44,616 nucleotides of DNA from Burkholderiaceae bacterium (GTDB taxonomy: Bacteria > Pseudomonadota > Gammaproteobacteria > Burkholderiales > Burkholderiaceae_F): assembly GCA_013696665.1 (NCBI GenBank), contig JACCYC010000060.1, positions 1 to 44,616 of the forward strand, given 5' to 3'. This document shows positions 7,983-14,546 of the stretch, piece by piece. Under the pieces are notes generated by a model. That model saw only the letters and a program-made list of their open reading frames with translations, was not told the origin of the DNA and ran no database searches. Numbering within the stretch: the stretch's first letter is position 1; the number at the start of each line of letters is the position of its first letter. The position numbers and the translations under genes were made by a program.

Positions 7983-9208
7983 CGTGCGTACATCAGCGCC
8001 AAGCCAGAGCCGAAACCGAGCGCGCGTGAGCGGTCGGCCAGCACGTGGCTAACGTAGTAAGTAATCAACAAGATGCACACCGACGCTGCGGCTAGATAGG
8101 CGAGACCGAATGCGATGTGCTCGGACAGGCTCAGCAGCAGCAGGAAAAAGATTACCAGCGCGAGTCCGACGAAGCCGTACTGCACCGGATGCGCATTCAG
8201 CGATCGCAGCGTGTCGAACAAGAATAATGCGGCGAACACGAGCACGATGATCAGCGCGCCATGCTTGGTGGAGCGCTCGGCCAGCAAATACGTATTGACA
8301 GCTTCGATGAAATCGATTTCGAATGCATCAAGGCGGCTTGCGCGAGGCGGGCGATCCGCCGGCGTGGCGGACGCAATTGTTCTGATCTGCTGCTGCACGT
8401 CGGACGCCAGCGCGGACACAGACCACGCGGCTGAGAATCCGGCTGCGGTGACGGTGCGCTCGCTCGGCAAATAGCTGCCGCCGAAGTGCGGGTCGGTCCA
8501 GGCGGATCTGACCTTGACCATGCTTGCCTGTGCGGTCGGCGCAAAGGCCAGGCGCTCGGTACCCGCAAGATGGACGGTGATGGAGTACCGTGCGGTGATG
8601 CCATCAGCGGGAGTTGGCACCACCGCATGCAGGCCGGCGCTGAGCATCTGCATCTGTGTTCCCTCGCGAAACTTGATCGTGTCGCCCTGCGAAGCGAGCG
8701 ATGGTGATCCGCGCAAGCCGCGCACGTCAGAGATCGGCAGCACTAGCCGCGGCTCGCCCCACACGATGCGCCGATCCGCTGCGGGTTTGATCGTGGCGCG
8801 ATCCGGCCATGTCACCTGGCCGTCGACGGTGATCGTCGACTCGAACGTACGAACGCGATGGATGCCTCGATATCGGTCGTTGTGTACCACCACGTCGGCG
8901 GCTGCTTGTGTCTGATCGGCAAATATCAGCAAGTGCTTTGTTTCGCTCACCTGCGTCACACGAACGCGATTGTTCGTATCAATGCTTTGCTCGCTCCAGT
9001 GTTCGACGTAAGGCCAGATAAAAAAGGGAAGGGCCAGCGTCTGCGAACCGGCGAAGCTAGCCTGCACGCTTGCTACCGCCTCCATTCGGCGCGCTGCACG
9101 CTCTGCTATCAGCCCCTCGATCATGCCGAGGGGAATAAGCATCAACACCACCAGAACGCCGATGACGACGGCCTTTGACAACAATGGATTGCGAGGCACC
9201 TTGAGCAC
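7943..9208 (-). CDS. creD: CreD-family inner membrane protein, frameshifted near the 3' end
   Basis: CreD/Cet-type inner membrane protein. One N-terminal transmembrane segment (LLSKAVVIGVLVVLMLIPLG), then the family hallmark LGMIEGLIAER, a large periplasmic domain, and four C-terminal transmembrane segments. The frame loses similarity after LALMYA and ends with a basic tail at 7943; the missing final segment is found in another frame directly downstream. GTG 9208 is preferred as start because GGAG lies six bases before it and gives a usual CreD N-terminus; ATG 9337 would add 43 residues. No creBC regulators are visible nearby. Either a real decay mutation or a one-base sequencing error explains the break. 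Confidence 0.82.
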   Translation of the reverse strand: MLKVPRNPLLSKAVVIGVLVVLMLIPLGMIEGLIAERAARRMEAVASVQASFAGSQTLALPFFIWPYVEHWSEQSIDTNNRVRVTQVSETKHLLIFADQTQAAADVVVHNDRYRGIHRVRTFESTITVDGQVTWPDRATIKPAADRRIVWGEPRLVLPISDVRGLRGSPSLASQGDTIKFREGTQMQMLSAGLHAVVPTPADGITARYSITVHLAGTERLAFAPTAQASMVKVRSAWTDPHFGGSYLPSERTVTAAGFSAAWSVSALASDVQQQIRTIASATPADRPPRASRLDAFEIDFIEAVNTYLLAERSTKHGALIIVLVFAALFLFDTLRSLNAHPVQYGFVGLALVIFFLLLLSLSEHIAFGLAYLAAASVCILLITYYVSHVLADRSRALGFGSGLALMYARFTRSWSRKGPRY

Positions 9209-9518
9209 GCGAGTCTCCGAACGTAAGGAGTCCAAATCGTCACGCTCGCGTGTGAACGCGGCCGAAGCGCGCGTGAAGCTAGGGTGAAGACTGTCGCCCG
9301 CGCTCAGCGCCGCCCGTGGCGGGTCGCTTCTTCGCATCTTTGGCGACCTCGAGGCAGCAGCGTCGCCGCTGATAACGGTCGCAGCACTTGGTGACCGGTC
9401 CGAGGATCAAAAGCCGCTCGTCCTGATCGGTGACTTCGGTAGTACCACCGAGTTCGTCGCAGGCTTCGTATTGCTGGTAGCGGCAACATGGGCGTCGCGC
9501 GCCACGTAGATCGAAGCC
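9209..9518. other. Gap between korB and creD holding a Cys-rich frame without a start codon
   Basis: These 310 bases contain no gene I can defend. On the minus strand, the frame directly after the korB stop stays open for 79 codons (9279-9518) and is rich in Cys pairs: PCCRYQQYEAC near its start and TKCCDRYQRRRCC later. It has no ATG or GTG; a single TTG lies in its middle. It could be a decayed small gene or chance. The rest is the short leader of creD, with a GGAG before GTG 9208. Confidence 0.35.
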
Positions 9519-10574
9519 TTATCTAAGCTCGGCGTTCAGGGCGTCCAGCGCGTTAGCGCCTGGACAAAGGTCGGCTTCGGTTAGCTGGTTGAGCGGCGTG
9601 CGAGTGGTAGCAAGGTTCTCGTGTAGATCGTCGGCCTCGGGATCGATATACAGCAGCCCGGTCACGATCTCGCCGCGCGCCTGGTGCATGTGAATGTGAT
9701 TCATTGCGGCGAGGCGGTCGCCGGCGTCGTAGCCGTCGGCCAGTTTGCGCAGGCGAAGCAGGCTACCGTCGTGCTGCGTGATCTCGATGACTTCGCCCGG
9801 CCCGTATTGGGCGCCGATCGCGTCACGGTGCGGCATAAAGTCCAGGCGATTTACGGCATCGTTGTGTTCGCGCACGTAGTCGTAGCTTTTAGTGCTGCCG
9901 GGATGGTTGTTGAACGCCACGCATGGGCTTAACACGTCAAGGAATGCGGAGCCCCGATGATTAAGCGCGCCTTTGATCAAAGGCACCAGCTGATCTTTGT
10001 CGCCGGAAAAACTGCGCGCGACGTAGCTGACGCCAAGCTGCAGCGCGAGTGCGACCATGTCGATGGGCGAATCGCGATTGATTGCTCCCCGTTTTGCCTT
10101 CGAGCCGCGGTCTGCGGTTGCCGAAAACTGACCTTTGGTGAGTCCGTACACGCCGTTGTTCTCGACGATGTAGGTCATGTTCACGCCGCGCCGGATCAGA
10201 TGTGCAAACTGGCCTAGCCCAATCGATGCCGAATCGCCATCGCCCGACACCCCAAGGTAGATCAGGTCCCGATTGGCCAGGTTGGCACCGGTCAGCACCG
10301 ACGGCATCCGCCCGTGCACTGAGTTAAAACCGTGCGATGCGCCGAGAAAATAATCCGGTGTCTTCGACGAGCACCCGATGCCGGATAGCTTGGCCACACG
10401 GTGCGGTTCGACCTCGAGTTCCCAGCACGCCTGAACGATTGCCGCAGAAATCGCGTCGTGGCCGCAGCCGGCGCAAAGCGTCGAGATCTTGCCCTCGTAG
10501 TCGCGGCGCGTGTATCCGAGCCGATTGGCCGGCAGAGTGGGATGACGCAGTTTCGGCTTTGCGAGATAAGTCAT
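9519..10574 (-). CDS. korB: 2-oxoacid (2-oxoglutarate):ferredoxin oxidoreductase, beta subunit
   Basis: Thiamine-diphosphate subunit of 351 residues. It carries the [4Fe-4S] ligands expected in the family: C34 and C37 in CAGCGHD, C68 in GIGCSSKTPDYF and C218 in LSPCVAFNNH. The ThDP/Mg site is GDGD at 111-114 followed by NNGVYGLTKGQ. With KorA it oxidatively decarboxylates a 2-oxoacid to the acyl-CoA and reduces ferredoxin; 2-oxoglutarate is the likely substrate from the family and the sucA neighbourhood, but pyruvate-type enzymes cannot be fully excluded by eye. It follows korA by nine bases on the same strand. Confidence 0.93.
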   Translation of the reverse strand: MTYLAKPKLRHPTLPANRLGYTRRDYEGKISTLCAGCGHDAISAAIVQACWELEVEPHRVAKLSGIGCSSKTPDYFLGASHGFNSVHGRMPSVLTGANLANRDLIYLGVSGDGDSASIGLGQFAHLIRRGVNMTYIVENNGVYGLTKGQFSATADRGSKAKRGAINRDSPIDMVALALQLGVSYVARSFSGDKDQLVPLIKGALNHRGSAFLDVLSPCVAFNNHPGSTKSYDYVREHNDAVNRLDFMPHRDAIGAQYGPGEVIEITQHDGSLLRLRKLADGYDAGDRLAAMNHIHMHQARGEIVTGLLYIDPEADDLHENLATTRTPLNQLTEADLCPGANALDALNAELR

Positions 10575-10583
10575 CGATAGTTC

Positions 10584-12464
10584 CTAGGCTGCCTTTCCCG
10601 ACCTCAACGGCAACACGTTGGTCCCTAGCAAGCGTGGAGCGATTGCGTTGACAACGAAGCGCGCGGTGATTGGCGTTCCGTCGTAATGCAGCACCGCCAC
10701 GAGACGTGCCGGATCGATCTGCAACTCGTTGACGAGCATCGAACGCAGTTGCCCATCGCGATTCTGCTCGACGACGAAAACGAATTCATGAGCGAGGATG
10801 AACTCCTTTATCGACGATGCAAACGGAAACGCGCGCACACGCAATCGATTGAGATGGACACCTTGTTGTTCCAGCACACCGAGCGCCTCAGTCATCGAAG
10901 GGCTGGTTGAGCCGTAATAAATAACGCCGTGCGACGCTTTCTTCACAGCGTTGGCGATCACCGGCTGCGGCACAAGCGTTGCAGCGGTCGCGAATTTCTT
11001 TAGCAGCCGCTCCATGTTGTAGACGTAGTCCGGTCCGGCCTCGGAGTAGCGCGCGTAAGCGTCCTTGGTGGTGCCGCGGGTGAAATACGCACCACGGGTC
11101 GCGTGCGTACCGGGCAACGTGCGCCATGGAATTCCGTCGCCATCGGCATCGAGATAGCGTCCAAAGTCGCGGCCCGATTCGAGATCTGCCTCCGTCATGA
11201 CCTTGCCGCGGTCGTGCGTGCGCTTGTCATCCCACGCCAACGGCGCACACAAGCGGTGATTCATGCCGATATCAAGATCGGTCATCAGAAAAACCGGCGT
11301 CTGCAGTCGCTCTGCAAGATCGAACGCGGTCGCGGCGAACTCAAAACACTCGTAGGGGTCTTCTGGAAACAACAGCACGTGCTTGGTGTCGCCGTGCGAG
11401 GCATACGCACACGCAGTGACGTCCGATTGCTGGGTGCGCGTAGGCATGCCTGTCGACGGGCCGCCCCGTTGCACATCGATGATCACGGCCGGGATTTCGG
11501 CAAAGTATGCGAGTCCGATAAATTCGCTCATCAGCGAAATGCCGGGCCCGGACGTGGCCGTGAACGACCGCGCACCGTTCCACGCCGCGCCGATAACGAT
11601 GCCGATGGACGCCAGCTCATCCTCCGCCTGCACGATCGCAAACTTGTTCGTGCCGGTGGCTTTGTCGACTCGATATCTGGTGCAATATTTCTGAAACGCT
11701 TCGGCCAACGACGACGACGGTGTGATCGGATACCACGCACACACGGTCGCGCCGCCATAGACGCACCCGAGGGCAGCCGCCGCGTTGCCTTCGATGAAGA
11801 TGCGATCACCGACCGCGTCGCGCCGCTCGACACGCAGGTCGATCGCCTCCTCGAGGCGTTCGCGCGCGTGATGCAGCCCCGTCATGAACGCGTCGAGGTT
11901 GGGCTTGATCAGCCGGTCCTTCCCTTTGTACTGCTCGCCGAGCAATTGGGCAATCACCTCCGGCTCGATGCCGAGCAGACCCGTCAGCACGCCGACATAC
12001 ATGATGTTCTTCAGCAGTTGCCGCTCTTTCGCGTCAACATACTTACTCGCCGCGATGTCGGTTAGCGGTACGCCGATCAGATTGATGTCGGAGCGAAGGC
12101 CGGCCGCGTGAATGGGCTTGGTGCTGTCGTACATCAGGTACCCGCCGGGCTCGATCTCCGCCACGTCTCTTTCCCACGTCTGCGGGTTCATCGCGACCAT
12201 CAGGTCCACACCCCCGCGCCGTCCCAGATGGCCGTGCTCGGTGACACGCACCTCGTACCACGTCGGCAGGCCCTGAATGTTCGACGGAAAAATATTGCGG
12301 GGTGAAACTGGAACACCCATTCGCAGAATGCTGCGCGCAAACAGTTCGTTGGCTGACGCTGATCCCGAGCCGTTGACGTTGGCAAACTTGACCACAAAAT
12401 CGTTTGTTGACTCGATGCGCTGAGCGCGCGTGGAGGCAGTGGTGCGTGGATCCCGCGCGTTCAT
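10584..12464 (-). CDS. korA: 2-oxoacid (2-oxoglutarate):ferredoxin oxidoreductase, fused gamma-alpha subunit
   Basis: 626 residues. The first roughly 190 form the gamma domain (NGSGSASANELFARSI, then RRGGVDLMVAMNP). The rest is the alpha pyrimidine-binding domain, starting at FIEGNAAAALGCVYGG with the typical YPITPSSSLAE and TATSGPGISLMSEFIGLA blocks. This gamma-alpha fusion is the common form in aerobic bacteria. ATG 12464 was chosen because it overlaps the stop of the upstream gene in an ATGA; an in-frame start at 12491 would run deeper into it. Forms the catalytic heterodimer with KorB. Confidence 0.93.
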   Translation of the reverse strand: MNARDPRTTASTRAQRIESTNDFVVKFANVNGSGSASANELFARSILRMGVPVSPRNIFPSNIQGLPTWYEVRVTEHGHLGRRGGVDLMVAMNPQTWERDVAEIEPGGYLMYDSTKPIHAAGLRSDINLIGVPLTDIAASKYVDAKERQLLKNIMYVGVLTGLLGIEPEVIAQLLGEQYKGKDRLIKPNLDAFMTGLHHARERLEEAIDLRVERRDAVGDRIFIEGNAAAALGCVYGGATVCAWYPITPSSSLAEAFQKYCTRYRVDKATGTNKFAIVQAEDELASIGIVIGAAWNGARSFTATSGPGISLMSEFIGLAYFAEIPAVIIDVQRGGPSTGMPTRTQQSDVTACAYASHGDTKHVLLFPEDPYECFEFAATAFDLAERLQTPVFLMTDLDIGMNHRLCAPLAWDDKRTHDRGKVMTEADLESGRDFGRYLDADGDGIPWRTLPGTHATRGAYFTRGTTKDAYARYSEAGPDYVYNMERLLKKFATAATLVPQPVIANAVKKASHGVIYYGSTSPSMTEALGVLEQQGVHLNRLRVRAFPFASSIKEFILAHEFVFVVEQNRDGQLRSMLVNELQIDPARLVAVLHYDGTPITARFVVNAIAPRLLGTNVLPLRSGKAA

Positions 12465-14284
12465 GCCGCTTCCTTCTGGCGGGTGCGGCAATCACGCCCG
12501 GCCTGCGTCATGTCGAGCAGAAACTTCTGCATGTCCCATGCGCCGGTAGGGCAACGCTCGGCACACAGCCCGCAATGCAGACACACGTCTTCATCTTTAA
12601 CCATCGCACGGCCGGTCTTCAAACCCTCGGCCACGTAAAGATCCTGCTCGAGATTCAGCGCCGGCGCACGCAGCCGGGCGCGCAGGTCGGCTTCGTCGCC
12701 GTTGACGATGAAGTTGATGCAGTCGGTGGGGCAGATATCGACGCACGCATCGCATTCGATGCAAAGCTGAGCCGTGAACACCGTCTGCACATCGCAGTTC
12801 AGGCAGCGTTGCGCTTCCTTCCACGCGGTCGCGGGATCGAACCCGAGTTCGACTTCAACCTTGATGCTGCGCAGGACCTGGTTGACGTCGCGCCACGGAA
12901 CCTTGTAACGCTCGTCATTGGCAACCTGATTGTCGTAGCTCCATTCGTGGATGCCCATTTTCTGCGACAACAACGTGACACCCGGCGCCGGGCGCTCGCG
13001 AATGTCTTCGCCGTGCAGCAACTTGTCGATCGAGATTGCGGCGTCGTGGCCATGCGCCACTGCCCAGATGATGTTTTTGGGTCCGAGCGCGGAATCACCG
13101 CCAAAAAATATATTGGGGACCGATGACTGCAATGTCAGCTTATCGAGCACCGGCATGCCCCATTCGTCAAACGCGATTCCCGAGTCGCCTTCAATCCATG
13201 GAAAGGCGTTCTCCTGGCCGACCGCAATAAGGACTTCGTCGCACTCGTGCACGACCTCAGGTTCGCCGGTGGGGACCAGCGAACGGCGGCCTTTGTCGTC
13301 GTACGTCGCTTTGACCCTGTCGAAGCTCATTGCGGTCAATTGACCGCCATCGTGCAGAAACGCCTTCGGAACCAGGTAATTGAGAATTGGAATGCCTTCA
13401 TGCAGCGCATCCTCTTTTTCCCACGGGGATGCTTTCATCTCTTCGAAGCCCGAGCGCACGATCACCTTGACGTCGTCGCCGCCGAGTCGCTTTGACGTCC
13501 GGCAACAGTCCATCGCCGTGTTGCCGCCCCCGAGCACAATCACGCGCTTGCCAATCTTCTCGACGTGACCAAACGAAACCGACGACAGCCAATCGATGCC
13601 GACATGAATCTTTGCGGCCGCTTCTTTGCGTCCTGGAAGGTCGAGGTCGCGACCGCGCGGTGCACCGGAGCCGACAAAGATTGCGTCGTAGCTTTGTGAC
13701 CGCAGTGACTTCATCGAATCGATCTTGACGCCGCCGCGAAACTCGACGCCCAGGCCCAGGATGTAGCCCGTTTCTTCGTCGATCACTTCCTCAGGCAGGC
13801 GAAAGCGAGGGATCTGCGTGCGGATCATGCCGCCCGCTTGTGGATCCTGATCGAATACCGTGACCGAATATCCGAGCGGCGCAAGATCGCGCGCCACCGT
13901 CAACGAGGCAGGCCCGCCGCCGACACATGCAATGCGTTTGCCGTTCAGCGGCACCAGCCGCTTTGGCAGCCGGGCCGCAATGTCGTCGTCCTTGTAGTCG
14001 GCCGCAACCCGCTTCAATCGACAAATCGCAACCGGCTCCGGCTTCTCAGCTTGCTGCTGCTCAACGCGCCCGCGGCGACACGCAGGCTCGCATGGCCGGT
14101 CACATGTGCGTCCCAGAATGCCCGGAAACACATTGGAACTCCAGTTGACCATATAGGCGTCTGTATAACGCCCGGCGGCAATCAACCTGATGTATTCGGG
14201 AACGGGGGTATGCGCGGGGCACGCCCACTGGCAATCAACAACATGGTGAAAATAGTCCGGATTTCCAATGTCCGTTGGTCTCAC
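12461..14284 (-). CDS. GltD-like FAD/NAD(P) oxidoreductase with C-terminal ferredoxin domain, partner of KorAB
   Basis: 607 residues. N-terminal Cys-rich domain (C18, C22, C61, C65, C69) as in the glutamate synthase small subunit; FAD fold VGGGPASLTVA near 121-131; second nucleotide fold VIVLGGGNTAMDCC; then a C-terminal two-cluster ferredoxin segment with CIECDACVDICP and CLHCGLCAERCP. It probably moves electrons between KorAB and NAD(P)H. A three-subunit 2-oxoglutarate:NADP oxidoreductase of this kind is known from Azoarcus evansii. GTG 14284 is fixed by an AGGAG six bases upstream; a longer frame back to 14461 lacks support. It is the first gene of the operon, its ATGA overlapping korA. 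Confidence 0.88.
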   Translation of the reverse strand: MRPTDIGNPDYFHHVVDCQWACPAHTPVPEYIRLIAAGRYTDAYMVNWSSNVFPGILGRTCDRPCEPACRRGRVEQQQAEKPEPVAICRLKRVAADYKDDDIAARLPKRLVPLNGKRIACVGGGPASLTVARDLAPLGYSVTVFDQDPQAGGMIRTQIPRFRLPEEVIDEETGYILGLGVEFRGGVKIDSMKSLRSQSYDAIFVGSGAPRGRDLDLPGRKEAAAKIHVGIDWLSSVSFGHVEKIGKRVIVLGGGNTAMDCCRTSKRLGGDDVKVIVRSGFEEMKASPWEKEDALHEGIPILNYLVPKAFLHDGGQLTAMSFDRVKATYDDKGRRSLVPTGEPEVVHECDEVLIAVGQENAFPWIEGDSGIAFDEWGMPVLDKLTLQSSVPNIFFGGDSALGPKNIIWAVAHGHDAAISIDKLLHGEDIRERPAPGVTLLSQKMGIHEWSYDNQVANDERYKVPWRDVNQVLRSIKVEVELGFDPATAWKEAQRCLNCDVQTVFTAQLCIECDACVDICPTDCINFIVNGDEADLRARLRAPALNLEQDLYVAEGLKTGRAMVKDEDVCLHCGLCAERCPTGAWDMQKFLLDMTQAGRDCRTRQKEAA

Positions 14285-14546
14285 TTTGTCTCCTGAGCCA
14301 CGACCAGGCGCAGTGTATGCCTGCCTCGGCGCTTGGCAGAGGGCCGAACGAACCTGGTGCGGTTGGGCAACACTTTGTAATCGCAGCTCAACGCCGGTGG
14401 TAGCATCGCCGTTTACGTCGTCGATCTGGACGCACATGCAGTAAACGCGCGCGGCGAGCACCGGAAACCGGAACGCTGTTGCTGGTGTCTCTTGCTACAA
14501 GGGGGCCGGCGTATTGGACGAGAAACTCGTCCAGGAGGATGAGTCA
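14285..14546. promoter_or_regulatory. Divergent control region between the korA/B operon and sucA
   Basis: A 262-base gap from which two operons for the same metabolic step are transcribed in opposite directions. I see no convincing pair of -35/-10 boxes by eye in either direction. The side toward the Kor operon ends in AGGAG before GTG 14284; the side toward sucA ends in a perfect hairpin at 14515-14533 and AGGAGG. Any regulator switching between the two enzymes would be expected to act here. Confidence 0.5.
14515..14533 (+). promoter_or_regulatory. Perfect inverted repeat abutting the sucA ribosome binding site
   Basis: TGGACGAG, loop AAA, CTCGTCCA: an 8-base perfect stem with a 3-base loop. 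The last base of the stem is the first base of the AGGAGG Shine-Dalgarno (14533-14538) for ATG 14547. As RNA it could hold or protect the ribosome binding site; as DNA it could be an operator. The symmetry is directly visible; the role is inferred. Confidence 0.5.

Noticed and set aside
11103..12065. Open frame of about 320 codons antisense to korA
   Set aside because: Antisense shadow of a conserved gene; no ribosome binding site or domain.
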